Shown one piece after another: positions 25,301 to 37,419 of a stretch of 64,000 nt of DNA. The notes under the pieces were generated by a model that saw nothing but the letters and a program-made list of their open reading frames with translations, was not told the origin of the DNA and did not search any database. Numbering within the stretch: the stretch's first letter is position 1; each line of letters starts with the position of its first letter. The translations under genes and the position numbers were made by a program. This stretch comes from Amphirosellinia nigrospora (taxonomy: Eukaryota; Ascomycota; Sordariomycetes; Xylariales; Xylariaceae), in contig SCHM01000003.1 of NCBI GenBank assembly GCA_004123355.1, positions 7,831,058 to 7,895,057 of the forward strand, read 5' to 3'.

Positions 25301-28300
25301 AGGAATGCGCTGGCTGGACTCATAGCCCCAAGAACACATTCGTTCAAGAAGTGCGGGAACAACTCATGGACGAGCAGGAAAAGAAAACATTACTTGAAGT
25401 CCCGAAAGCTTTCAGTCAGGGGTAAAGGGGGATCTGACAGGAGATATGAAACCCTGAAAGATTGTTTTGAGGGAGCTGTTGCTACATGGCCAGACGTCTA
25501 TGCTCTTGAGAGTTTGCAAGACAACAAATTCACCTACCGCGAACTTGATGCCGCTGCGAATAAGATAGCGGTTCAGCTGACGCAACGACTACAAAAGATG
25601 TCGCTTAAAGAGACAGTCGTTGGTATCCTCTCTGATGGCTCACCACATTGGGTCATTGCGATACTGGCTGTGTTAAAAGCCGGTTGTATATGTTGCCCTA
25701 TTGATATCCATCTCCCTACGCGACGGATCGAGGCTATCATACGCCAAAGCAGCGCTTCTTTCTTAGTGTCTGCAACTCGAGCTTGTGCCAATAAAGTCGA
25801 AACAGAAAAACTTCCCATAGAAAATGCGTTTATATGTGATGATTCTCAAGGTAGCTGCAAATAATACCAGTTGTCACCTATCGACTACCACGGAGGAACG
25901 GACATTATCTACTTGATCTTCACGTCAGGGAGTACTGGTAACCCCAAAGGTGTGTTGTGTCCAATGATTATCATAATTATTGTATTGTCTGACAGTTGAA
26001 CAACAGGAGTTCCGTTACATAATCATTCCATCCTAAACTTCTTGCGTACACCAGAAGCTCGACTTTTCACTGAACCTGGTCGGCGAATTTCTCAACTATG
26101 TTCTCTAGGTACGCCCGGAATTTTCAAATGACATCCAGTTGCAATATCCACACTCGAAGAGATCATTACTGACTCACAACTGGCTAAGGCTTTGATATGG
26201 TCCTGGTTGAACTCTTCGCTTGCCTTTGCTTCGGGGGACCTTCGTTCTCAAAGATCCACAAGACCCTTCAAACATTTAAAACACGTAAATGCCATAGTAT
26301 CAACACCCTCTTTACTAGTTCCCTGTGGACGATTATGAGAATTGGGACACTGTGCTTCTTGCCGGCGAACCTGTTTCTCAGGCATTAGCCGACACCTGGG
26401 CAGCTAGAATACCCAATCTGTTAAATTTCTATGGGCCAAGTGAAGTATGATTTTATCTTTTCTAACATTCTTCATACTTAAGATTTGCAACTCTTCACAA
26501 TATGCTTCGCTAACTTCATGATACAGTGTGGATGCATCTCAACGGGAACCCGACTTTTGCCTGGTCAAGACGTCAACATAGGAAGGCCACTGTCGGGTTA
26601 TCTGTTTACATATTGGACCACCGCCGGTGTTTGGTACCACAAGGTATAACAGGTGAAATATACATATCAGGAATCCAGCTTACAGGCGGTTATTGGAACA
26701 ACACCAACGAGGGAATGAAGTCTCCGTTCTACACTAACCCCTTTTCGGTAACCCCTTTGATAAAACCATGTACCGTACGGGCGACATCGGGTTCTGGAAT
26801 TGTGATATGAACATTTCCTACGTGGGTCGTATCGACAATATGGTCAAGATACGGGGATTTCGGGTTGAACTCGAAGAAGTCGAGCATGCCCTTGCTACAG
26901 CCGACAGAGATTCTGTCAAAGGCGCCGCAGCTGTTACCATGGGCGGCGACGATGACGGCATGCCTAACACAGGCCTACAGATTGTAGGATTAGTCTCCCC
27001 CTCAAGCGTCAATCTGTCAGCTCTAAGGCTCAAACTCACCAAGATACTTCCTGACTATGCCCGTCCTTCCCTTGTGGCCATGTCTGAGCTACCCAGAACG
27101 GCAAACCTGAAGCTTGATCGAGAAAAACTCAAGCAGATGTTGCTAGCCATGCCAGAGCAGCCAACACCCCAAAGCCCTATCACCTCTGAAACTGCAACCG
27201 ACAACAGCCCGCTAAATGCAACAGAGAATCAAATTGCACAGATATGGAGAAACTGCTTGGTTTACCTAACGGCAGTCAAATACACAAGTATGATGACTTT
27301 ATAGCTTTGGGTGGAAATTCTGTCCTAGCAATCAAGGCTGCGCGTTCTATCACGACGTCCATCGAATTTAACATTCCCGTGGCATTGCTCCTTCGAGAGA
27401 CCAATCTGGAGAATCTAGCCAAAGCTATTGATCAGACAATTCCCGCATCTTCCTCAAAAGTCCCTGCTCAGCTTGAATCTTTTGGCTCTTACCTGTCATC
27501 AACTCGGAAAGTTGATAATCTTCAGCGCCGCCACCCATGTCCCCGCTACCCTTATCATACATTGAAAGCGGGATTTTCCGGGCGTATGTAGCCTCAGAAG
27601 CTAAGTCGGCTTACAACACGGTAGCCACCTTTCTCGTGGCGGGGCCTGTTGATGTAGATCGACTGGCCGTCGCGTTCACTGCTCTCGTGCAAGACAATCC
27701 GGTGTTACGGTCGCGGTATTTCGCATCACAAGCGCGCATCGTTCGTGTAATTTCAACACAGACCTACCCACCACTGCGATTTGTTCATGATACATTGAAT
27801 CGTCGAAAACTGCAGGCTTTGGTTGATGAACCTTTCGACCTCGGAAAGATCAACTTGTGAAAGTGGTAATATTAGAGAAACCTGGCGTCGGGAAAGAAAT
27901 AGAGGTCCTGCTCATAGCCCATCACATCATTGCTGACAAGGCCTCTCAATCACTCATGCTACAGTGGGTGAGCCGTAAATATGCGGAAATTACCGCCGGA
28001 GAAGTGGCATTATCTCCAGCTGAGACTACGGGGCCGCAGCCCAGTAAGGTGGGTGGTGATACGGAGAGAACCGGCGATTACCTCAACTGGGCGCAATGGC
28101 TCGATCAGCGGAAGTCGCCAGTATCCTTCCAGAATTCAGAACGTGTTCGGTTTGGGAGCACAACTTGCACGCCATACCGGTTATTCCGCAACTCCAGCCG
28201 CCCGGGCGGACCAAGGTAGCAGGCGCTCCGGGGTCCGGACCTCTATCTACATCGGCCCCCCTTATCAGCACATATACAAATGTGAACCGGGAAACAAATA

Positions 28301-28898
28301 CACGCAGCGGATTGCTGTTGCGGCCACCGCCCTAGCTTTGAACGTTGTGTTTGGGTCCGATGACTTGATTATCGGCCTACCATACATGAACCGAGAAGAT
28401 CCTGTTACTGCAGAAATGATGGGGTGCTTTCTCGATAGACTGCCGCTTCGTATTCAACTCGATTCCACTGCCCTGGAGACTGCCGAGGCTCTTCTTGGTA
28501 CTATTTCAGCGAACATCATGACTTGTCTTGAAAATTCCTTACCTTACGAGGAAATTCAACAGGCGCGAGAAACAGAGTCCGATCTGAGAGATCAAGACAT
28601 CATTGATGTCATGCTCATTTACGACTGGCATTCAGATTCTCTTGAGCAATCCCTTTTCCTCGGGCCAGAGATCCAGGTAACTCGGACAAAGAACGAGCTT
28701 CAGCCGGCAGGAAGCTTGTTTCCTCTGAGTTTCGGGTTTATAGAGGAGGAAGATGGGGGCTTGACGGTCAATATCACTTTCGAGACGCAGATCGTGGCAC
28801 CCGAGCAGATCAATGCATTGAAAGCGGTGCTGCCGGATTTCGTGCAGGGGCTCGCACGTGGTGTTGCGCCGGTCACTCTGCTTCGCAGGACTATCTGA
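22316..28898 (+). CDS. Two-module nonribosomal peptide synthetase A-PCP-C-A-PCP-C, frame heavily broken
   Basis: NRPS that would activate two amino (or other) acids and condense them on carrier domains. A1 at about 22.3-23.7 kb has [21 protein letters not shown] and YRTGD. PCP1 at about 23.8 kb has [13 protein letters not shown] with the phosphopantetheine Ser. C1 at 24.05-25.4 kb has HHAQVDGWS (HHxxxDG). A2 at 25.4-27.2 kb has [29 protein letters not shown] and small introns. PCP2 at about 27.3 kb has [14 protein letters not shown]. The terminal C at 27.5-28.9 kb has HHIIADKAS. No starter C and no thioesterase are present, so the last C probably handles release or cyclisation. I count at least ten frame breaks, denser than in neighbours. 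Those examined (near 22483 in a G run, 22832 in a C run, 23098 in an A run) are homopolymer losses. A true pseudogene cannot be excluded. Confidence 0.85.
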
Positions 28899-29972
28899 TG
28901 GAGTCTTGCAGGAAAATGATAGGTCGGCTTATGTTGCTAACAGCCGGAACATTGGTTTCCCTATTATGATTTTTATGCTTGGGTACCTAATCTACCGTTA
29001 AAACTCTACTGTGTAGTCAAATCGCTCCTCGTCACAATGGCTCTGGGTGTCTGGGTTCCTATTTCTCTCGGCAACGTAACCCCGCCAGATGGCCTAGAAA
29101 TAGGGGTTTAGCTCTGGGTAGCTCATGGGTAGTGGATATCCACTTAGGGGCAGAATCAATACCCTTGAATACACCGATGACTACCTTGGTAGGATGTGAA
29201 CGAATCGATTTCCTCGTTTTTAAGATACTTCAATTCATAAAGATGTTAATATGTCAATTTCTGCTACGAACTGCTGCGCGAAACTTATCATGAAGTCTTG
29301 CGAATCCCCCGTTTAGTGAAACTAAGGTTTTCTTGACGGTAAAAATAATTTTTTGGCTAGTACGCCGACGATGTAAATAGGTTCAGAATTCAGAAACCCC
29401 TATACTCGGCTTTCGTCGCATGCAGGCGGCTACCCTCGGCCCAGCCCATACAATTTATCATTGTTTTATGAACAACCAACGAACTCGCGCACAAATGGCA
29501 GTCCACAGCGTTTTATAAATACTAGGTAGTATGCAGTGTTGTACTGCTCCGACTCCTGGCCAAGGACGACACTACCACCGCGGAATCTCCCATGCAACAC
29601 AAATTCTGCCATACGTCATAGCTGTTTTGTTGCAAGGGTTGTGGTATTGGTACCTAGTAGTGTTGGAATCCTTTACGGCTAGTGTGGCCCGTAAGCCCCA
29701 CAGCGCCTATATGCACGGGACTTCTTGTGAGTGAGTGCCATGTACGACGCCACCTATAAGGATCAACACGCCCAATAAACATGTTAAAAACTAAGTACCT
29801 AACCCCCTAGATAGAGCTATTTGAATAGAATCGGATACCTATATGGATATTTACCAGAAACTATACAAGAAACGGCTTTATTTTGAAGCGCTAACGAAAT
29901 CACGAGACCGATGAAAGCTACATGCTCCTGTAACATGAATACCTAGTGTAATTTCTTTGTGATGATAGCCTC
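28899..29972. other. Intergenic region
   Basis: About 1.1 kb between the convergent 3' ends of the NRPS (+) and the AflR-type regulator (-). It is AT-rich with no coding motif. The ORF at 29531-29734 matches no family. Confidence 0.5.
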
Positions 29973-31681
29973 TCATGAACATACTGACCTATTATGCTGC
30001 CGCAGCTCTCGCATCGACACGTCCAATCTCTCCAACATCTGCCGCAGCTGTTCCACGTCCAATGCTTGATATACCGACCCACGTGCGCTGTCTGCTGCGC
30101 ACGCAATCTCCTCGACGCGGGCGCGCAACATACTCAGGGCCGCATTGCTACTCGCTAGAACGCGGCTGGTGAGAACGCTCTTGACGAGATTTCCGTCCGC
30201 CTCAGAAACCTCCCACATGCCGATCTGGACTTTAGGAGATGGCATTGCACTCGACGGATGCTCAGACCAGCTTGTCTGGCCTGACGCTGTGCCCGAGTGT
30301 CGCTGATGGTGGCGGTGTTGACACTCCATCCTGATCCAATTTAATACGGTTTGAAGAACCGTGGCAACGAGCAACACGACCTTCGAGTCCCGGCGACAGC
30401 AATCACACTTCAAGGTTCCAGCAGTGTGATCGAGAGTTGCGTCCGTCTCACATAACGCCGTGTCGATCTGAATGGGGACTTTGGAACGGCGCTCCAAAGC
30501 GTTCAAGTGGCACAGGTGATCCGTCAATTTCTTCAAACAAGGGCAGACTTGCTCTGTCCCCTCCATGACGCACTCCCGAGAAGCCCTAGGGCTGGGAGGC
30601 TCGAAGGGCTGACGTTCTGGTTGTTTGGCATGACAGGTTGCTGAGTTATGGCTTGTTGCGCTATTAGTGATCAAAATCACTCGTTTGACGAAGGAACGCA
30701 AATGGTAAAGTAAACTGTACCAGAAAAAAGTTCTTGCCAATCAGTACTGTCCCTCCACGGAGGTTCCGCGCACCATGAATTATTGGTATCTGCGTATTCA
30801 AGTACGGTATTGTCCTCGCCCTCTCTGTCGCCCATCGGGTCACTTTGCGCGCTCGTGCGGACATTAGGTGAGCCTACTATGTTAGGCGATGCCAACTTTC
30901 AGCCGATGAACATCGGCAAGTACTTTCGTGGACCTGCTCACCTGGCACTATACTAACTACATCTTTTCCGGTTGCTGGGATAGAAAGCTGGTGCTAGGTA
31001 ACAATAGATCAGTGGCCGTTTGCCAAGCTCGAAAATAAGAGTCGACTTACCCCTATAAACCGGGCATCGATTGAATCCGGAGGAAATGACAACTCGAGTC
31101 GGTCTCCTAGATTGCGATAGCTATCAAGCCATCGTGAAAATGGCAGCTCGTCGCTATCGTTATCTATCGAAGAATTTGTGGTTGCCATCGAAGGAGAACC
31201 ATCAGTATCTTCAGCTAATGGCCCAGCGCTGTCTCCGGTGACTCCCGTCGTCTTCTGCGGGTCAGTAGCAGCATTGGCAGCCAATCTGGCCAAAGTCTTC
31301 TTATGCCGGCTGCCTTTCGGCTTTCCCACCTTTGCTGCGTAGCTGTAGTGGCATTCGATGTTCCTAAATTCGATATCGAGATCCGTCGATTAGCTTTATC
31401 TCACCAAAGGCTTTTATGCGGCACTTACGCGCTATTACACTTCTCGCATGGACTCCCTGTATAATGGAGGTATTTAGCCCCGCAGCCTAGGTGCCTCTGC
31501 ACATAGGAAAAAACACTGAAGAGGCCCATTTGAAGTGCTTACCACGGGAGCAGCGAATCTTGACGCCATGGCAAAAGTCGCAGGCTTGGCGCAATCTCGG
31601 CGTCGCGTCATACGAGTTTCTTTTGCCGTCATGAAAATAGTATTTTCTGTAGTCTCGCGCGTGAAGAGATACAGATTGCAT
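29973..31681 (-). CDS. AflR-type Zn2Cys6 regulator
   Basis: Transcription factor with the N-terminal zinc cluster and C-terminal domain of the AflR family, which activates secondary-metabolite gene clusters. The cluster is split by introns: LRQACDFCHGVKIRCSRG (about 31.56 kb), then SPCEKCNSANIECHYSYAAK across two exons at about 31.47 and 31.36 kb, then KVGKPKGSRHKKTL, a segment highly typical of AflR proteins. The C-terminal part contains CPCLKKLTDHL, then KCDCCRRDSKVVLLVATVLQ, the AflR-domain cysteine pair and helix, and ends in a leucine-rich helix (QALDVEQLRQMLERL). Middle exons around 30.68-30.98 kb are acidic and less certain. The start at 31681 is one of two in-frame Met codons. It lies between the NRPS and the MFS gene, so it probably regulates region A. 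Confidence 0.82.
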
Positions 31682-33202
31682 CAAAAGCTTTCTATGAGGA
31701 CAGATAGTAGTAGCATATAACCTTTTCTTCAAGATTCTAGTTACGACAGATGATACCTCAGTAATGTCTCCTGGAAAGCTCTTGTGGGTGTCCGCCGAAT
31801 CCGTATTACAGAGCCAACCTAAGTCAAAAGGTACCGGCACTCGACAAACAGCGGGCATACTCAGCTGCATAATTGATCCTTCGTAATCCTACAGCCTTGC
31901 CGTCCAACGCGACCTTGCATGAGGCCTGAGAGATGATCGGTTTTTATCTGGATTATAATACGACAGTTACCGCGGGCAAGATGAATAAGACAGGACAGCG
32001 AGCCGACGGCCCGGATTAGGTACCGACGTATCATCTTATGAGCCACACTACGCCTTTAGCGAAATCCCAAATCGTCAGACGGACTTAACGCAAATGCATT
32101 GTCGCTGGTCTGCGGGTTACATCCGCCACTCAGACGCAGCCACCAGGGACCAATGGGAAGTTCTGGGGTAGCCTTCACCCACCAAGGATTCGGGTCCTCT
32201 TGTCTTTCTTTCTCACCCCTTGAGCCAATAGAAGCCACTATTGATATTTTCTCGCAATACCTACTAAGTTCTGTGAGCACTCCACCCATAGCAAAAAGGC
32301 TCATCTTGCAGCCTGGGTTTTTTGACAACTATAAGGCCTATACCGGTACGCCTAATGGTAAATAGTGTGGTTTATGAAGTATCGTTTAATCCTAGGCATA
32401 TACAAGGATAATTCATTCCGATAGAGTCACGTCGTTTGCAAACTTAACTTTGTAAAGCCTCGCCAGGAGCTTGAGTCGCTGGCCGATGTCAAAGTGTAGC
32501 AGTATAAGGTTGTAAGCTTGCGCCATCTAAATAGGGGCGATAACAAGGGTAGCAGAGCGTTACTGTTGCAACCATAGGTAGGTATCCTATGTTTACCGCG
32601 CAATGACATTGGAAATAAGAGCGCAAGTGATTATCACCCCTCTTACCCCAACTTGTCATACCCAACAGTCGCGCCCGCCTGCAGCCACCCTCCAATAGTA
32701 GCAAGATAAACTACGTTATGCTTCTATTTCGGAAATATGAAACCACCTCTAAGGTCACGTAGCTATCCGGTTTTTGCGTCATCTGGTACGAGCCGGCGGT
32801 CCTTCGGGAGAATCCGGGTGTTTATCGCCGCAAGAAAAGATGTGCTACGTACCACCAAAGCAAAGCCTCAGCGGTCGCTTACGAAAGAAGAGTCCTTTAC
32901 AGTGTGGTGCCTTTACTATCCGACGTAGTATCATCGGCTACTGAATCTTAAAATCTTGGATAAGCCGTCGTCACTTTATGCTTGATAGTTACATTCGCCG
33001 TAAAGCTTAGCTGCTGCGATGTAAGAAGTGCCGTACCTAAAAAAAGAGTGCGGGCCACCTGCTTGAACCCATGCAAAATCAACACTGAGATCCAACTCTG
33101 CTTAGATAAGGCGTTAGAGGAGGTGGTTCTCCTATCATCCTATGAGGCCGTTAGGTACAAGTAACGTGCTGCATTTATGCTATACTACTATATTTATCCT
33201 AT
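31682..33202. other. Intergenic region
   Basis: About 1.5 kb between the regulator's start and the 3' end of the MFS gene. No family motif is seen in the short ORFs on either strand. Confidence 0.5.
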
Positions 33203-35060
33203 CTATACTCTGATATGTGGGCGTTTCCAAAAGAGCAGAGCGGTCGGGATCTGTGCAGCGGCAAATGCAGCAAGTATTATCAGTTGCAGATTGTACCCCC
33301 CAGCATAGATCAATTTGATGGCATCTTCATCACCTACGCTCATTGGCATGGGAGAGGTAGTTGACAGGCCCAAAGCCTTGATTCGCGGCTTAGTGTACCC
33401 GTTGAAAACAGAGTTACAACAGCAGCAGCTACCGCAACTCCCTATCATTCGAAACTGACTTGCTGAGCCCATGGCCACAGCTACCGTCAGTCAGCAGGTT
33501 TCCATATTCGAAGGTAGTAAGTAAGGAAATGACATACCTCGATCCCGGTCTTCCGATACTTGAGGGATGATTACAAAGAGCAGCGCTAGGTTCATACCGC
33601 ATCCAAACCCAGCAATGATCTCGAAACCATAAGTGCGAGAGTATAAGTCAGTGGCGATTGGCAGTGTCCCGAGAAGGGCGAAGCCAATGACTTGCAGCGC
33701 AGCACCGGTGATTATAATCCAAATGGGCGGTATCTTGAACCTGCCAGATATAGTTGCGGCAAACCCTGTACCCACTGGTGAGGCGAGAGTGAATGGGATG
33801 AGCCTCACACCCGCGTCAAGGCCCGATAGACCATTGACTAATTGGAAACGTTGGGGAATCTGGTAGACAGAGATGACAAAGGGGCCGCCAAGGAAAAAAA
33901 GGTACTGGTTGCTCAGATTCAGCTAGGGGATTTCTGTAGTACGGACGGAGCTGTTCACTTACAAGAGCACAGCGAACATAAATCGATTAGTGAAGAATCT
34001 GAAAGGCAATACGGGCTCTCGTACACCCTCCTTGGCGGTGAGGCGATATTCCCAAGCTAACAGAAGTAGCATGAGGATGCTACCGGACACAAGTAGCGTA
34101 ATAACATATGCTGATTTCCAAGGGAATAGCGAGCCCGCCTCCTCAAAGCCAGCTGTCCAAGCGACAACCGCGAAGAGCAAGAGAACTGCTCCGAGTATGT
34201 CAAGTCGGTGCAGAGCCGACTCGCTCGGTCATGACGTTTGCCAGATCGGAGATGGTTTCCTGGCCTTGTAATGGGAAATTTTCGGCATGGCCAAAATATG
34301 CATGTAAGGCAAATTAATGAGACCGGCACACTATTTATTCAATTTAGACAATAACTCCCCAGCGTTCGAAATGAGGCTATACGTACTTGATGATAAAGAT
34401 CCATCTCCATGTCGTTCTTGAGCTTATCACGCCGCCGATTACCGGCCCAAGAAGCAGACCGAGTGAGACAGCTATCGACAGCCGAGCTGTTGCGACCGGA
34501 GCTGAGGGATGGGAAACAACTCACTGCCGATTACAATTCCAAGTGAGTAAGCCTCCACCTCCGATGCCCTGAAACACACGGAATACAATCCTAAGAATGC
34601 TTTAGTAAAGCTCTCTGCTAGTTCGGTCTGCACTCACAACTGGTTTATGGTTTGCGATGCGCTACACGCTGCTGAGGCGATCAGAAATACAATGATACAG
34701 ACGGCAAATAGGGGCCGACGGCCATATATATCACTGAGCTTAGAGAATATGACGATAATTGCTTTAAACAAGTTAGAGCATACTCATTTCCGCTCTTGCA
34801 TTAATAATTGACATACAGACGTATCCCAGGAGGTAAGTGAGTAACCAACTGCTCTCATTGGCGCCGCCAATGTCACTCGTGATGGCAACAATTGAAGTGG
34901 CAACGACGGGTATCTCGAACGTGACCATAAACATCATTAACATCAACCTAAAATCATCATTAGTGAATATATTAAACAAGAATCGGTGAGCGATAGTTCA
35001 TTGATGTTCACATACGAAGCGAATACCACCCAGACACTCCACCTTGGATGTAATTGAACG
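33203..35060 (-). CDS. MFS transporter (DHA14/TRI12-like), frame broken
   Basis: Proton-driven major facilitator exporter of the plasma membrane, probably with 14 helices. TM1 is assembled across an intron near 34.96-35.02 kb (WVVFAS + LMLMMFMVTFEIPVVATSI). Motif A is SKLSDIYGRRP at about 34.7 kb. FRVFQGIGGGG and IGGVISSRTTWRWIFIIK match the antiporter motif C region of drug exporters. Later helices (LLLFAVVAWTAGF, LLVSGSILMLLLLAWEY, WIIITGAALQVIGFALLG) and a C-terminal FWKRP follow. Frame breaks lie near 34.53 and 34.49 kb. A compensating pair at about 33.42 kb turns a glycine/alanine-rich helix into SCGSCCCC. The start is uncertain; an ATG at 35129 would read into an in-frame stop. It probably exports the region A product. 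Confidence 0.85.
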
Positions 35061-35846
35061 TGGTCGCGCTACTTTCCCTTTAGCAATGCGTCCGTTTAGA
35101 CACTAGCTGGGCTTCTCATTACCCTTCATTCAAGGGGCTTGTTGTTGACCCTTGGTCGCCTGTCACAAATTTCTGTTCAACTTCCATTTTATTGCGTTGT
35201 AATCTGATGTAAATCAAACGGATCAATTGCCGAAGAGAGCCAGGTTTTGGTCTCTGTTTTCATTCCCTTCACAATAGGAGGATACGGTGAAATGAAGTTT
35301 GAAATTCAAAAGAGTCTGTGCAAAAATGAACGAGAATCGGAACCGGCCTATTGTCACGGTAGATACTTGCTACAAATCATGTCGGGATAGTACATGTTTC
35401 TGATGCATAACAAAAGCAGCCAGCCTGCCTTGTGTAGCATTTACGGCGTCGGAAAGAAATGTGTTGGCTCCTGGGATGAATTTTATTGGATAGTTTGCGA
35501 CCGTGAGGGGATACATCACATTGAATATTGAATCCTACAAGCTTACGGGTGACTTGCTCGGTTGCAACGCCGAATGGCCATTGGTATGCAAAACAAATGT
35601 CCCTGGGGTGTTATCCGGCGAGAATTAGCAGGCGCTTCATGATCTAATAGAATACATCGAGAAAAGGGGGTTGCTGAGGACCTCTTCCCTTCGTAGCCAT
35701 CTTCAATCTCAGTACCCCAACAAAACGTAAATTAATCTAGGCTTCTCTTGTTCTAAACCCCGCTATTTTATCTGTACATCATTTGTCCGCATCAATTCGC
35801 GCTTGTTAACTACTCGCCCCAACAGCGCTGCACGGACACGGCAGCC
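35061..35846. other. Divergent intergenic region between MFS and SAT4-family genes
   Basis: About 0.8 kb containing both promoters and possibly the first MFS exon. It is AT-rich with no further coding signal. Confidence 0.45.
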
Positions 35847-37419
35847 ATGGACCGAGACGCTATTCTCGCTCAACCAGCGCTCCGGCCCTCCTGGTGTGAC
35901 GCCAAACTTCGAACACCCTCCAAACATGAACACGCTGGTCAACGGCGTCGTCATCACCGCTCTCATTATTACTTCGCTCTGTATTCTTGTGCGGATTCAT
36001 TCCTGGGCTTTCATCTTGACGTCGCTGAAGGGCAGATTGGAAGCTAGTAAGAACCAACAACCCTTAGTCATTTCCTCATGTTGCCTCATTAGGAGGTATC
36101 AGCTAACAATAAGCCCAGTCCTTGTGATCGGCGGCTTTGTATGCTTCCAATCTTATGTACACCACTAGGGCGAACGTCTTATTGACACCATGACTTCTTT
36201 TTACTCAGGCATCCTACGTCGGCTATACGTATTGTATTCTACATATAACGAACGGTGGCTTTGGACTGTTTGTACATCAGTGGATGTCACTGTCGGCCAA
36301 ACAATTCCCTTTTCCTACGTAAGTCAACATACAGCTATCCCTGATACTCAACTGTCGCCGTCTATAATCAAAACCAAGCTAACCCGGCAGCTCAAGTGGG
36401 TTTACATCGGCGGTCTCCTTTACAATGCCTCTATCGCGCCCGTCAAGGTAGCATATTGACTGAATGGACGCGAATCTTCTCACCACGGAACCATAACGCC
36501 TTCTGGTGGTTGTGCCAGATTACCTTGTGGCTCAATGCGCTCTATTATACTGCTGCTACTATTGTCGAATCGATGCAATGTACCCCTCGCGCCGCCATCT
36601 GGGACCCTACAGTCAAGGGGACCTGCCTCAATACAAAGGCAGTCGAAGTTAGTACTTCAAGCATTAACGTTATCTCTGATATAGTGATTCTAGTCGCACC
36701 ACAATTCGTGATTTGGCGTCTGCAGCTGTCCAACGCCAGGAAAGTTGGGTTGGCTCTTATTTTCGCCGTTGGTTTGTTGTAAGTCACGTCTGTCTCGTGC
36801 GTTGGTGCTGATCTTGCCTTTTCTGTTGTCTTTGCTTCCTGATCTACGAGTTAGAACGATGCTTATCGTGTCTTTCATAGCGGCACTATCTCCGCCATAT
36901 TCCGATTAGTGGCGACACAAACATACTTGAAGTCAGCAGACGGTATCTATGGCATAGCGCCTGTCGGTCTCTGGGCCGTCGCTGAGATGACCAGTGTCTT
37001 CCTTGTCTACGGAATGCCAGGGATCCAGCGCTGTCTGCGTCTGCCTCTTCTAAGATTAGTCATTACTACGCACTTTTAACGAAAGGAACTCCGAGGGCAG
37101 TAATAAGGATCGTACGGATCCGAATAAACCCCGCAGCAAGTACCAGAATATTGATAAAGGTGGTCATCAACTGGACTCGCTTGACGTCAAATCATTTGCG
37201 AAATGGGACTCTGCAAGGACTGAAGGCGATGACTCGAACACACAACCGGCCGACGGAGTCCTGCGCACTATCGAGATTCAGAGCGATGAGAGCCGTAGAG
37301 AGACCCAAAAAATGGTGATGGAGATAGTGGAGACGAGGTGCTCCTCCGTCAACATCCGTGGGCTCAAAAATGACAGGATATCATTGACACATGTCTATAT
37401 ATTCCGCAAGATTGGTTAA
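35847..37419 (+). CDS. Rhodopsin-like (SAT4-family) integral membrane protein
   Basis: Seven-helix membrane protein of the fungal rhodopsin-like SAT4 family, whose biochemical role is unknown. The conserved N-terminal signature PPGVTPNFEHPPN lies just before TM1 (VVITALIITSLCILVRI). Further exons give ASYVGYTYCILHITNGGFGLFVH, then LKWVYIGGLLYNASIAPVKVAYL, CTPRAAIWDPTVKGTC, INVISDIVILVAPQFVIWRLQLS and SAIFRLVATQTYLKSADG, all characteristic blocks. The C-terminal tail is hydrophilic and ends at 37419. I chose ATG 35847 (MDRDAILAQPAL), which is in frame with the signature if one C is restored near 35883. ATG 35926 would drop the signature. Such genes often sit at the edge of clusters. A link to region A is only positional. 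Confidence 0.82.

Noticed and set aside
9815-28898. Calling PKS1 and the NRPS pseudogenes because of frame breaks
   Set aside because: Catalytic motifs are intact and the breaks examined are mostly one- or two-base losses in homopolymers, also found in unrelated genes across the window. Assembly error is the simpler reading, though not proven for the NRPS.
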